The notes: a model not told the origin generated them from the letters alone. Positions 1 to 5,918 are shown, counted from the first letter of the stretch. The stretch: DNA of 8,341 bases from Chloroflexota bacterium (GCA_020849725.1 JADLAZ010000129.1:1-8341); one strand, 5' to 3'. Numbers and translations: made by a program.

Positions 1-128
1 CGGGCGACAACATCAACCTGGCGGTGGAGTTGATCGTGCCGGTGGCCATCGAGGAGGGCCTGCGCTTCGCCATCCGTGAGGGGGGGCGCACCGTCGGCGC
101 TGGCGTCGTCACCGCCATCAGCGATTAG
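1..128 (+). CDS. tuf: Elongation factor Tu, C-terminal fragment (5' end outside window)
   Basis: EF-Tu is the GTPase that carries aminoacyl-tRNA to the ribosomal A site. Only the last 41 residues are present, in the frame beginning at base 3, running from [11 protein letters not shown] through [15 protein letters not shown] to a TAG stop. This is the nearly invariant end of domain III, which contacts the acceptor arm and T-stem of tRNA, and it ends normally with no truncation. rpsJ starts 15 bases later with its own Shine-Dalgarno, so tuf and the S10 block are very likely co-transcribed. The rest of the gene, and presumably fusA, lies to the left of the window. The family assignment is secure. 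Whether this is the only tuf copy in the genome cannot be told from here. Confidence 0.94.
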   Translation, partial: GDNINLAVELIVPVAIEEGLRFAIREGGRTVGAGVVTAISD

Positions 129-143
129 GGCGAGGGAGAAGAG

Positions 144-488
144 ATGGTTGCCACGACCAGCCGGCGGCCAAAGAGCAGCCAGGCAACGCAGAAGATCCGC
201 ATCCGGCTCAAGGCCTACGATCACAAGATCCTGGACCAGTCGGCGGCGCAGATCGTCGAGACGGCGGAGAGCACCGGCGCCCGGGTGGCCGGGCCGGTGC
301 CGTTGCCGACGCGCATCGAGCGCTACTGCGTCATTCGCTCGCCCTTCATCGACAAGGACTCGCAGGAGCATTTCGAGATTCGCACGCACAAGCGGCTGAT
401 CGACGTGCTGGAACCCAGCCAGAAGACGATCAGCGCGCTGATGCGCCTGAACTTACCGGCCGGCGTCGATATCGAGATCAAGCTGTAA
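144..488 (+). CDS. rpsJ: 30S ribosomal protein S10
   Basis: S10 sits in the 30S head. In many bacteria its free form is NusE, which partners NusB in transcription antitermination. The protein has 114 residues against 103 in E. coli. The core starts near residue 14 ([14 protein letters not shown]). The family signature follows as [24 protein letters not shown] (roughly residues 50-73, written here only to locate it), then [12 protein letters not shown] (77-88) and the terminal [11 protein letters not shown]. The extra length is a basic, Ser/Thr-rich N-terminal tail, [16 protein letters not shown] at 144 is preceded by GAGGGAGA at 132-139 and no alternative start fits better. It follows tuf closely, leaving no space for a long S10-operon leader. 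A heptamer-repeat element begins 2 bases after its TAA stop. Confidence 0.97.
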   Translation: MVATTSRRPKSSQATQKIRIRLKAYDHKILDQSAAQIVETAESTGARVAGPVPLPTRIERYCVIRSPFIDKDSQEHFEIRTHKRLIDVLEPSQKTISALMRLNLPAGVDIEIKL

Positions 489-489
489 C

Positions 490-552
490 CGTGCGACGTG
501 CCGCGTGATGGGCGCCGCGTCCACCGTGCATCATCACGTATCACGCATCACG
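490..552. repeat. Heptamer-based imperfect inverted repeat filling the rpsJ-rplC gap
   Basis: The left arm (490-510) is three head-to-tail heptamers, CGTGCGA, CGTGCCG and CGTGATG. The right arm (532-552) is three more, CATCACG, TATCACG and CATCACG, which are inverted copies of CGTGATG. A 21-base spacer (511-531) separates them. Folded as RNA, 15 of 21 positions pair: the inner heptamer fully, and the CGTG part of the outer two. The element starts 2 bases after the rpsJ stop and ends 4 bases before the GGGG used by rplC. It could be a decayed short-repeat family, an mRNA stabiliser or a translational modulator. Function is unknown. Confidence 0.7.
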
Positions 553-555
553 ATT

Positions 556-559
556 GGGG
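556..559 (+). promoter_or_regulatory. Shine-Dalgarno of rplC, deciding the ATG at 566
   Basis: GGGG at 556-559 lies 6 bases before the ATG at 566. An in-frame TTG at 554 would overlap this site and has no purine-rich sequence at the proper distance. [16 protein letters not shown] is also the usual L3 beginning. Confidence 0.6.
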
Positions 560-565
560 TATCGG

Positions 566-1222
566 ATGGTAGAAGGGCTGTTGGGCACCAAGCTCGGCAT
601 GACGCAGATCTTTGACGATCGGGGCGAGGTGACGCCGGTCACCGTCATCGCCGCCGGGCCGTGCGTCGTCACGCAGATCAAGACGAAAGCGACTGATGGC
701 TACGAGGCTGTCCAGCTCGGTTTTGGTGCGGCCAAGCGCCTGACCCAGCCGGAGCGCGGCCATCTGCAGCGCAGCCAGTCAGTTGGCCAGCCGGAGCGCT
801 TGCTGAAGCATCTGCGCGAGGTGTCGGCCAACGACCTGGGCGAGCTGACCATCGGTCAGGAGATCACGGTCAGCATCTTTCAGCCGGGCGACATTATCGA
901 TATTAGCGGCGTCTCAAAGGGCAAGGGCTTCGCCGGTGTCGTCAAGCGGCACCACTTCCGCGGCGGCCCGAAGACGCACGGCCAGTCCGACCGCTGGCGC
1001 GCGCCCGGCTCCATCGGCGCCGGCACGACGCCGGGGCGCGTCTACAAGGGCACACGCATGGCTGGCCGGATGGGCAACGAGCGCGTGACGGTGCAGAATC
1101 TGCGCGTCGTGCGCGTGGACGAAGAGCGCAACCTGTTGCTGGTCAAGGGGTCGGTGCCCGGCGCCAACGAGAGCGTGCTGCTGATCCGCCGCGCGGTGAA
1201 GAGCGGCCGGGGTCGGTCGTAG
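566..1222 (+). CDS. rplC: 50S ribosomal protein L3
   Basis: L3 is an early-assembly protein that binds 23S rRNA near its 3' end and sends a loop to the peptidyl transferase centre. It has 218 residues (209 in E. coli). It starts [16 protein letters not shown], then has the beta-barrel body. The signature [20 protein letters not shown] falls at 115-134, and the central loop [16 protein letters not shown] at 138-153 runs into [16 protein letters not shown]. The two glutamines of the E. coli GSIGQNQ stretch, where PrmB methylates Gln150, are replaced (GSIGAGT), so that modification should be absent, as is usual outside Proteobacteria. ATG at 566 is chosen over TTG at 554. The C-terminus is basic and Gly/Ser/Arg-rich. 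A perfect hairpin follows its TAG stop by one base or less. Confidence 0.97.
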   Translation: MVEGLLGTKLGMTQIFDDRGEVTPVTVIAAGPCVVTQIKTKATDGYEAVQLGFGAAKRLTQPERGHLQRSQSVGQPERLLKHLREVSANDLGELTIGQEITVSIFQPGDIIDISGVSKGKGFAGVVKRHHFRGGPKTHGQSDRWRAPGSIGAGTTPGRVYKGTRMAGRMGNERVTVQNLRVVRVDEERNLLLVKGSVPGANESVLLIRRAVKSGRGRS

Positions 1223-1238
1223 CCGCGCCCGAGCGCGG
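1223..1238 (+). promoter_or_regulatory. Perfect 6-bp hairpin immediately after the rplC stop
   Basis: CCGCGC (1223-1228) pairs with GCGCGG (1233-1238) across the four-base loop CCGA. It abuts the TAG of rplC and lies 2 bases before the GAGGAG Shine-Dalgarno of rplD (1241-1246). No T-tract follows, so it is not a standard terminator. It may limit ribosome sliding, modulate rplD initiation or stabilise the message. Confidence 0.5.
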
Positions 1239-1254
1239 TCGAGGAGTAGGGGCA

Positions 1255-1893
1255 GTGCAGACGCAGGTCTTCAGCACCACCGGTGAGGTGGTCGACCAGA
1301 TCGAACTGAGTGAGTACGTCTTCGGCATCAGGCCGAACATCCCGGTGATGCACCAGGCGCTGCTGCGCCAGCGAGCGAATGCCCGCCTCGGCACGCACGA
1401 CACCAAGACGCGCGGCGAGGTGCGCGGCGGCGGCCGCAAGCCGTGGCGGCAAAAGGGCACCGGACGTGCTCGTCAGGGCAGCACCCGCGCGCCGCACTGG
1501 CGCGGCGGCGGCACTGTCTTCGGCCCCCATCCACGCTCGTATCGGCAGGACATGCCGCGCAAGATGCGGCGCCTGGCGTTGCGCTCGGCGCTGTCGGACA
1601 AGGCGGCCAGCGAGGCGATCACCATCGTCCGCGGGCTGGAAGAGATCGAGCCGCGCACCAAGGTCATGCAGCAGGTGCTGGAAGCGCTGGCGGTGACGTC
1701 CAGCGTGTTGATCGTGCTGCCGGCTAGGACGGCGTCGGTCGAGCGCGCGGCCGTCAACCTGTCAACCGTCAAAACCCTGCTCTACTCGAACCTGAACCTG
1801 GCGGACCTGCTGAAATACCAGCGCCTGATCCTCACGCCGGCCGCCATCGCCGAGATCGAGCGGGTCTGGGGCGACAAGGAGGCGACGGCATGA
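1255..1893 (+). CDS. rplD: 50S ribosomal protein L4
   Basis: L4 binds 23S rRNA early in assembly. Its long internal loop forms, with L22, the constriction of the peptide exit tunnel. The protein has 212 residues (201 in E. coli). The loop is clear at about residues 46-96: GTHDTKTRGEVRGGGRKPWR, then QKGTGRARQGSTRAPHWRGG and GTVFGPHPRSY. The globular domain follows (KMRRLALRSALS at 103-114; the C-terminal NLADLLKYQRLILTPAAI helix-strand region). The GTG at 1255 is the start, with GAGGAG at 1241-1246 upstream. The TGA stop overlaps the rplW start in an ATGA, implying translational coupling. In E. coli L4 represses its own operon through the S10 leader. No such leader is visible here. Confidence 0.97.
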   Translation: MQTQVFSTTGEVVDQIELSEYVFGIRPNIPVMHQALLRQRANARLGTHDTKTRGEVRGGGRKPWRQKGTGRARQGSTRAPHWRGGGTVFGPHPRSYRQDMPRKMRRLALRSALSDKAASEAITIVRGLEEIEPRTKVMQQVLEALAVTSSVLIVLPARTASVERAAVNLSTVKTLLYSNLNLADLLKYQRLILTPAAIAEIERVWGDKEATA

Positions 1894-2177
1894 ACGCGTA
1901 CGAGATCATCCGCCGGCCGATCATCACTGAGAAGAACACCTATCTCATGGACCAGGGGCGCTACGCCTTCGAGGTCGCGCTCAAGGCGAACAAGCCGCAG
2001 ATTGCCGAGGCCATCGAAACCGTTTTTCCGAACGTCAAGGTTCGCGCCGTCAACACCATGATCATGCCCTCGAAGGAGCGCCGGCGCGGCCGCATCGTCG
2101 GTCAGACGCCAGCCTGGAAGAAGGCGATCGTGACGCTGCGGCCGGGCGACCGCATCGAGTTGTTTGAGGGGGTGTAA
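1890..2177 (+). CDS. rplW: 50S ribosomal protein L23
   Basis: L23 lies at the exit of the peptide tunnel and is the docking point for trigger factor and the signal recognition particle. The protein has 95 residues (100 in E. coli). [20 protein letters not shown] is the standard beginning, [19 protein letters not shown] (25-43) contains the F-V-x-x-x-A-N-K signature, and [20 protein letters not shown] (51-70) is the rRNA-binding basic loop. The glutamate-containing surface region used by trigger factor in E. coli cannot be assigned confidently by eye. ATG at 1890 overlaps the rplD stop by 4 bases, and rplB starts 1 base after the TAA, so these three genes are tightly coupled. Confidence 0.96.
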   Translation: MNAYEIIRRPIITEKNTYLMDQGRYAFEVALKANKPQIAEAIETVFPNVKVRAVNTMIMPSKERRRGRIVGQTPAWKKAIVTLRPGDRIELFEGV

Positions 2178-2178
2178 C

Positions 2179-3009
2179 ATGCCACTGCGCACCTACAAGC
2201 CAACCACCCCCAGCCGGCGCGGCATGAGTGGCTCGACCTTTGAGGAGATCACGCGGTCCCGGCCCGAGAAGAGCCTGGTCGAGCCGCTGAAGAAACATGC
2301 CGGCCGCAACGCGCATGGCCACATCACCGTGCGGCACCGCGGCGGCGGCGCGAAGCGGATGTACCGGATCATCGACTTCAAGCGCAACAAGCTTGGGGTG
2401 GCTGGCCGCGTCGCCGAGATCGAGTACGACCCGAACCGCACGGCGCGCATCGCGCTGATCTTCTACGCGGACGGGGAGAAGCGCTACATCCTGTGCCCGA
2501 ACGGGCTGCGGGTGGGCGACATGATCCAGGCTGGCACGGGCGCGGAGATCCGCGTCGGCAACGCCCTGCCGCTGCGGGACATTCCGCTCGGCACGCAAGT
2601 CCACAACATCGAAATGCACAAGGGCAAGGGCGGCCAACTGGTGCGCAGCGCCGGCGGCTCGGCCCAGCTGATGGCTAAGGAAGGCAACTACGCCACGCTG
2701 CGCATGCCCTCGGGCGAGGTGCGGCTGGTCCACCTCGATTGCATGGCCACCCTGGGCCAGGTCGGCAACGTCGAGCATGGCAACATCCGGCTGGGCAAGG
2801 CCGGCCGCAGCCGCTGGCTTGGCCGGCGCCCGACCGTCCGGGGCGCGGTCATGAACCCGCGCGACCATCCGCACGGCGGTGGCGAAGGCCGCGCTCCCGT
2901 TGGTATGGCGCCACCGAAGACGAAGTGGGGCAAGCCGGCGCACGGCGCCAAGACGCGCGCCAACAAGGCGACCGACAAATACATCATCCGCCACCGGGGG
3001 AAGAAGTAG
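2179..3009 (+). CDS. rplB: 50S ribosomal protein L2
   Basis: L2 is among the most conserved ribosomal proteins; it binds 23S rRNA domain IV and is needed for subunit joining and peptidyl transferase activity. It has 276 residues (273 in E. coli). [14 protein letters not shown] is the usual start. The OB-fold half contains [20 protein letters not shown] (48-67), and the SH3-like half contains GDMIQAG (113-119) and [17 protein letters not shown] (147-163). The signature [14 protein letters not shown] at 225-238 includes His230 and His232, the first corresponding to the functionally important E. coli His229. The tail [18 protein letters not shown] is basic. ATG at 2179 is supported by GAGGGGG at 2166-2172, which lies inside the end of rplW. 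An in-frame TTG at 2164 is rejected. Confidence 0.98.
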   Translation: MPLRTYKPTTPSRRGMSGSTFEEITRSRPEKSLVEPLKKHAGRNAHGHITVRHRGGGAKRMYRIIDFKRNKLGVAGRVAEIEYDPNRTARIALIFYADGEKRYILCPNGLRVGDMIQAGTGAEIRVGNALPLRDIPLGTQVHNIEMHKGKGGQLVRSAGGSAQLMAKEGNYATLRMPSGEVRLVHLDCMATLGQVGNVEHGNIRLGKAGRSRWLGRRPTVRGAVMNPRDHPHGGGEGRAPVGMAPPKTKWGKPAHGAKTRANKATDKYIIRHRGKK

Positions 3010-3059
3010 CCAGTTGCCAGTTGCATGGTCCCGCTAGCAACGAGGAACTAGCTACTCGT
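3010..3059. repeat. Tandem CCAGTTG heptamers with degenerate inverted copies in the rplB-rpsS gap
   Basis: CCAGTTG occurs twice head to tail at 3010-3016 and 3017-3023, starting at the base after the rplB stop. Fourteen bases later, CAACGAG (3038-3044) and GAACTAG (3045-3051) each match the inverted heptamer CAACTGG at 5 of 7 positions, so the arms could pair at 10 of 14 positions. The same stretch also holds two interleaved perfect 5-bp inverted repeats: GCTAG 3033-3037 with CTAGC 3048-3052, and ACGAG 3040-3044 with CTCGT 3055-3059. The element ends just before the GAGGAGG at 3062-3068 used by rpsS. Function is unknown. Confidence 0.55.
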
Positions 3060-3076
3060 ATGAGGAGGCCGACAGG

Positions 3077-3358
3077 GTGTCACGATCGTCGAAAAAGGGG
3101 CCATTCATCGAGCCGAAGTTGCTGAAGCGGGTGCAGGACCTGAACAGCACGAACCAGAAGCGGGTGCTGAAGACGTGGTCGCGCGCCTCGACCATCTTCC
3201 CCGACATGGTCGGCCACACGATCGCGGTGCATGACGGGCGACGGCACGTGCCGATCTACGTCGCGGAGAACATGGTCGGCCACCGTCTGGGCGAGTTCGC
3301 GCCGACGCGGCTCTTCCGCGGCCACAAGGACCAGGAGAAGTCGTCGCGGTCGCGCTAG
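3077..3358 (+). CDS. rpsS: 30S ribosomal protein S19
   Basis: S19 sits in the 30S head next to S13 and contacts the A-site tRNA region and intersubunit bridge B1a. It has 93 residues (92 in E. coli). [19 protein letters not shown] is the typical start, and the family signature runs through [20 protein letters not shown] (33-52), then [20 protein letters not shown] (53-72) and EFAPTR. The tail [10 protein letters not shown] is basic and probably disordered. The GTG at 3077 is read as the start because GAGGAGG at 3062-3068 is 8 bases away and this gives the exact family N-terminus. It follows rplB after a 67-base gap filled with the heptamer element. Confidence 0.96.
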   Translation: MSRSSKKGPFIEPKLLKRVQDLNSTNQKRVLKTWSRASTIFPDMVGHTIAVHDGRRHVPIYVAENMVGHRLGEFAPTRLFRGHKDQEKSSRSR

Positions 3359-3371
3359 CGGCGTGGCGAGT

Positions 3372-3377
3372 GGGAGG
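3372..3377 (+). promoter_or_regulatory. Shine-Dalgarno of rplV, favouring the ATG at 3386 over 3380
   Basis: GGGAGG at 3372-3377 is only 2 bases from the ATG at 3380 but 8 bases from the in-frame ATG at 3386. The second is the normal spacing, so 3386 is preferred. The two candidate proteins differ by Met-Ala at the N-terminus. Confidence 0.6.
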
Positions 3378-3385
3378 AGATGGCC

Positions 3386-3724
3386 ATGGAGGCTCGGGCA
3401 AGCCTGAAGATGCTGCGCGTGTCGCCCCGTAAGGTGCGCCTGGTATGCGACGCTGTGCGGGGCAAGCCGGTCAATGAGGCGCTGGCGCTGCTGCAGTTCC
3501 TGCCGCAGGGGTCGGCGCCCGACCTGGCCAAGCTGATCCGGTCGGCGGCGGCGAATGCCGAGAACAACTACTTCATGTCGCGTGAAGACCTGCGAGTGAA
3601 GACGATCTATGCTGACGAAGGCCCGACCTTCAAGCGGTTCCTGCCACGCGCTCGCGGGCGGGCCGACCGGCGCCTGACTCGCACCAGCCATGTGACGGTC
3701 ATCGTCGACGACGGGGAGGAGTAG
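3386..3724 (+). CDS. rplV: 50S ribosomal protein L22
   Basis: L22 lines the peptide exit tunnel opposite L4; its long beta-hairpin is a known site of macrolide-resistance changes. The protein has 112 residues from the preferred start (114 from the ATG at 3380; 110 in E. coli). The globular part holds [18 protein letters not shown] (10-27) and [12 protein letters not shown] (51-62). The hairpin region is [19 protein letters not shown] (81-99), followed by the final strand TSHVTVIV. No deletion or insertion is evident in the hairpin. The gene ends DDGEE-TAG, and the same purine-rich end (GGGGAGGAG, 3713-3721) is the Shine-Dalgarno for rpsC, which starts 2 bases after the stop. Coupled translation with rpsC is therefore likely. 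Confidence 0.96.
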   Translation: MEARASLKMLRVSPRKVRLVCDAVRGKPVNEALALLQFLPQGSAPDLAKLIRSAAANAENNYFMSREDLRVKTIYADEGPTFKRFLPRARGRADRRLTRTSHVTVIVDDGEE

Positions 3725-3726
3725 GC

Positions 3727-4422
3727 GTGGGACGCAAGGTCAACCCGATCGGGTTTCGCCTCGGGATCACTCGCACCTGGGAATCCAAGTGGTTCGCCGA
3801 TCGCGGCTACACCGAGCAGTTGCACCAGGATCTCAAGATCCGCGAGTCGGTGATGAGCGAGTTGCGCAACGCCGGCGTTGCGCAGGTCGAGGTGGAGCGG
3901 GCAGCCAACAAGATCGACGTCACCATCTTTACGGCCAAGCCGGGCATCGTCATTGGCAAGGGCGGCCAGAATGTCGATCGGCTAAAGAACGTCATCGAGC
4001 GCGTCGTCGGTAGCGACAAGAACCGACGCGTGCATCTGCGCATCGAGGAGATCAAGCAGCCAGAGCTGAACGCGCGGCTGGTGGCCGAGAGCATCGCCGA
4101 GCAGATCGGCCGGCGCGTGGCGTACCGGCGCGCCGCCAAGCAGGCGGTGCAGCGCGCCGACCGGCTCGGCGCCAAGGGCGTGCGCGTCAAGCTCAGCGGC
4201 CGCCTCGGCGGCGCGGAGATGAAGCGCGAGTACATCGAGATGACCGGCCGCGTGCCGCTGCAGACGCTGCGGGCGAATATCGACTACGGCATGGTCCATG
4301 CGCACACGACCTACGGTCGGATCGGCGTGAAAGTCTGGATCTACCGCGGCGACGTGCTGCCGCCGCGTGAGGCGCCGCCACGGCCGCGGCCCGCGCCAGA
4401 GGCGGCGCCGGCAGCCGACTAG
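3727..4422 (+). CDS. rpsC: 30S ribosomal protein S3
   Basis: S3 lies at the mRNA entry channel of the 30S subunit and, with S4 and S5, contributes to unwinding structured mRNA. It has 231 residues (233 in E. coli). [20 protein letters not shown] is the standard start. A KH domain carries the GxxG loop GKGG at 77-80 within [15 protein letters not shown]. The second domain contains [19 protein letters not shown] and ends with [15 protein letters not shown]. The C-terminal tail [20 protein letters not shown] is rich in Pro and Ala and is probably disordered. Such tails vary between lineages. GTG at 3727 has a strong upstream GGGGAGGAG and gives the family N-terminus. Confidence 0.97.
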   Translation: MGRKVNPIGFRLGITRTWESKWFADRGYTEQLHQDLKIRESVMSELRNAGVAQVEVERAANKIDVTIFTAKPGIVIGKGGQNVDRLKNVIERVVGSDKNRRVHLRIEEIKQPELNARLVAESIAEQIGRRVAYRRAAKQAVQRADRLGAKGVRVKLSGRLGGAEMKREYIEMTGRVPLQTLRANIDYGMVHAHTTYGRIGVKVWIYRGDVLPPREAPPRPRPAPEAAPAAD

Positions 4423-4429
4423 TGGACCG

Positions 4430-4448
4430 GGCGCGCCGGTACGGCGCC
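4430..4448 (+). promoter_or_regulatory. Candidate hairpin in the rpsC-rplP gap
   Basis: GCCG (4435-4438) pairs with CGGC (4442-4445) around the triloop GTA, and GGC (4430-4432) with GCC (4446-4448) extends it past a two-base bulge. It lies between the rpsC stop and the rplP Shine-Dalgarno. No T-tract follows. In GC-rich DNA such stems arise easily by chance. Confidence 0.3.
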
Positions 4449-4462
4449 TGACCCAAGGTGGA

Positions 4463-4470
4463 GGGGAGGA
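4463..4470 (+). promoter_or_regulatory. Shine-Dalgarno of rplP, deciding the ATG at 4476
   Basis: GGGGAGGA at 4463-4470 is 5 bases before the ATG at 4476. An in-frame GTG at 4458 would lie upstream of this site and so is excluded. ATG at 4482 would be 11 bases away. Confidence 0.65.
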
Positions 4471-4475
4471 CGACA

Positions 4476-4907
4476 ATGTTGATGCCCAAGCGGACGAAGT
4501 TCCGCAAAGAGCACCGGAACGTTACCGGTGGCGTCGCTACGGCCGGTCATACAGTCGTTTTCGGCGACTTCGCGCTGCAGGCGACCGAGGCTGCCTGGGT
4601 CAACAGCCGCCAGATCGAAGCAGCCCGGCGCGCGATGACGCACCATGTCAAGCGTGGCGGCAAGATCTGGATCCGTGTCTTCCCCTTCAAGCCGGTGACG
4701 GCCAAGCCGGCAGAGACCCGCATGGGCTCCGGCAAAGGCGCGCCCGATCACTGGGTGGCCGTCGTCAAGCCTGGCACGATCCTGTTTGAGATGGCCGGCG
4801 TGAACGAGGACATCGCCGCCGAGGCGATGCGGCTGGCCGGCCACAAGATGCCGATGGATTGCCGCTTCGTGACTCGGGCCGAGTCCGAGCCAACGGCGGG
4901 AGAGTAG
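4476..4907 (+). CDS. rplP: 50S ribosomal protein L16
   Basis: L16 is a late-assembly 50S protein that helps organise the A-site tRNA channel near the peptidyl transferase centre. It has 143 residues (136 in E. coli). [14 protein letters not shown] is the typical start. The family signature runs through [20 protein letters not shown] (63-82), then [18 protein letters not shown] (83-100), the most conserved block of L16. FPFKP rather than the E. coli FPDKP is common in several GC-rich phyla. The short tail ESEPTAGE is acidic. The purine-rich last codons (GGGAGAG, 4898-4904) serve as the Shine-Dalgarno of rpmC, which starts 5 bases after the TAG stop. Confidence 0.97.
   Translation: MLMPKRTKFRKEHRNVTGGVATAGHTVVFGDFALQATEAAWVNSRQIEAARRAMTHHVKRGGKIWIRVFPFKPVTAKPAETRMGSGKGAPDHWVAVVKPGTILFEMAGVNEDIAAEAMRLAGHKMPMDCRFVTRAESEPTAGE
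4898..4904 (+). promoter_or_regulatory. Shine-Dalgarno of rpmC inside the end of rplP
   Basis: GGGAGAG at 4898-4904 is 8 bases from the ATG at 4913 and 14 from the in-frame ATG at 4919, which favours 4913. It overlaps the last rplP codons, so rpmC translation is probably coupled to rplP. Confidence 0.5.
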
Positions 4908-4912
4908 ACGCG

Positions 4913-5152
4913 ATGGCGATGCTGAGGATTGGCGAGATCCGGGCGATGACCGATGCCGAGTTGGCGGCGCGGATCGATGAGGGGCACCAGGAGTTGTTCA
5001 GCCTGCGCTTTCAGCGCGCGACGGGCAACCTGAGCAACCCCATGCGCTTCCGCCATGTCCGCAAGGACCTGGCGCGCATCAAGACGGTGCTGCGTGAGCG
5101 GGAGCTGGCCACGGCGCTGACCCAGCCGGTCGAGACGGCGGACGAGGAGTAA
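4913..5152 (+). CDS. rpmC: 50S ribosomal protein L29
   Basis: L29 is a small two-helix protein beside L23 at the exit of the peptide tunnel. It has 79 residues, longer than the 63 of E. coli, because of an acidic C-terminal extension after residue 67 ([13 protein letters not shown]). The core is recognisable: [18 protein letters not shown] (6-23), then the signature helix start [20 protein letters not shown] (26-45) and [15 protein letters not shown] (50-64). ATG at 4913 is preferred on spacing. A start at 4919 (MLRIGEIR) would remove only two residues. The last codons contain GAGGAG (5144-5149), the Shine-Dalgarno of rpsQ, which starts 4 bases after the TAA stop. Confidence 0.95.
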   Translation: MAMLRIGEIRAMTDAELAARIDEGHQELFSLRFQRATGNLSNPMRFRHVRKDLARIKTVLRERELATALTQPVETADEE

Positions 5153-5156
5153 AGGG

Positions 5157-5450
5157 ATGGCAGAAGACCAGGCGCCGGTGACGACCGCGCCGGCGAAGGC
5201 ACGCAAGCAAACCAAGGTCGGCCGCGTCGTGAGCAACACGAATGCAAAGACGGTCGTCGTGGCAGTCGATTACCTGCGCCGCCACCGGCTGTACCGCAAG
5301 ATGCTGCGGCGCACCACCCGCTTTCATGCCCATGACGAGAACAACGAGTGCCAGATGGGTGATCTCGTGCGCATCGTCGAGTCGCGGCCGCTCAGCCGGC
5401 TGAAGCGGTGGCGTGTCGAGGCGATCCTACAGCGGGTCGAGCAAGTCTAG
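5157..5450 (+). CDS. rpsQ: 30S ribosomal protein S17
   Basis: S17 is a primary 16S rRNA-binding protein of the 30S body with an OB fold. It has 97 residues (84 in E. coli). The first 18 or so, [18 protein letters not shown], form a low-complexity Ala/Thr/Pro extension before the core [20 protein letters not shown] (21-40). The signature [20 protein letters not shown] occupies 68-87. The ATG at 5157 has GAGGAG 7 bases upstream, and a shorter start without the extension has no suitable initiation codon close to the core, so the extension appears real. This is the last gene before the rplN-led spc block; a 12-base GC palindrome follows its TAG stop by 2 bases. Confidence 0.96.
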   Translation: MAEDQAPVTTAPAKARKQTKVGRVVSNTNAKTVVVAVDYLRRHRLYRKMLRRTTRFHAHDENNECQMGDLVRIVESRPLSRLKRWRVEAILQRVEQV

Positions 5451-5452
5451 GA

Positions 5453-5464
5453 CGCGCCGGCGCG
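5453..5464. repeat. 12-base perfect palindrome between rpsQ and rplN
   Basis: CGCGCCGGCGCG reads the same on both strands and begins 2 bases after the rpsQ stop. As RNA it would form only a short stem with a strained loop. It could be a dimer or protein site, or chance in GC-rich DNA. No T-tract follows. Confidence 0.35.
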
Positions 5465-5491
5465 ACGGGCGCGGATGACGGAGGAGCGACG

Positions 5492-5860
5492 GTGATTCAG
5501 CCAACAACGCGCCTGAAGGTGGCCGACAACACGGGGGCGCGCGAGATCATGTGCATCCGCGTCATGGGCGGGTCAAACCGCAAGTATGGCTCGGTCGGCG
5601 ATGTCATTATCGCCGCCGTCAAGCAGGCCCAGCCGGGCGGCCAGGTCAAGAAGGGTGATGTCGTGCGTGCGGTCGTCGTGCGCACTGCCAAGGAGTATGG
5701 CCGGCCGGATGGCTCGCACATCCGCTTCGACGATAACGCCGCCGTCCTGATCACCCCCCAGGGCAGCCCGCGCGGCACGCGCATCTTCGGCCCGGTCGCG
5801 CGCGAGTTGCGCGAGAAGGCCTACATGCGCATCGTGTCACTTGCGCCGGAAGTGCTGTAG
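5492..5860 (+). CDS. rplN: 50S ribosomal protein L14
   Basis: L14 is a beta-barrel protein on the intersubunit face of the 50S subunit that forms bridges to helix 14 of 16S rRNA, and it is the usual target of the ribosome silencing factor RsfS. It has 122 residues, the family length. It reads [20 protein letters not shown] from a GTG start, then [16 protein letters not shown] (53-68) and the signature [20 protein letters not shown] (74-93) with [18 protein letters not shown] at 5492 is supported by GGAGGAG at 5480-5486 (5-base spacing) and by the exact family N-terminus; the frame is open further upstream but without homology. It is conventionally the first gene of the spc operon, but I see no promoter before it. 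Confidence 0.97.
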   Translation: MIQPTTRLKVADNTGAREIMCIRVMGGSNRKYGSVGDVIIAAVKQAQPGGQVKKGDVVRAVVVRTAKEYGRPDGSHIRFDDNAAVLITPQGSPRGTRIFGPVARELREKAYMRIVSLAPEVL

Positions 5861-5872
5861 CCAGCACCGTTG

Positions 5873-5884
5873 CGCCGGCCGGCG
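5873..5884. repeat. 12-base perfect palindrome between rplN and rplX
   Basis: CGCCGGCCGGCG is a perfect palindrome 12 bases after the rplN stop and about 20 bases before the rplX Shine-Dalgarno GAGGAGAG (5905-5912). It shares the GCCGGC core with the palindrome before rplN. It may be chance in GC-rich DNA. Confidence 0.35.
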
Positions 5885-5918
5885 ACCCCGCCGCGACCGT
5901 GCCTGAGGAGAGACCCGC

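Noticed and set aside
490..552. CRISPR-like repeat array
   Set aside because: Units are 7 bases without unique spacers between them and the element is only 63 bases long.
554..565. Upstream TTG start for rplC
   Set aside because: It overlaps the GGGG that fits as Shine-Dalgarno for ATG 566 and would add residues absent from the L3 family.
2062..2994. Long (310-residue) minus-strand open frame opposite rplW and rplB
   Set aside because: It is antisense to two unmistakable, highly conserved genes. Long shadow frames are expected in GC-rich coding DNA, and its translation has no recognisable domain.
3014..3050. Possible promoter in the rplB-rpsS gap, using TTGCCA or TTGCAT as a -35
   Set aside because: No TATAAT-like hexamer at 16-18 bases spacing (sequence there is around GAACTA). 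The TTG comes from the heptamer repeats.
4458..4475. Upstream GTG start for rplP
   Set aside because: It lies before the GGGGAGGA Shine-Dalgarno and adds residues (MEGRTT) not found in L16.
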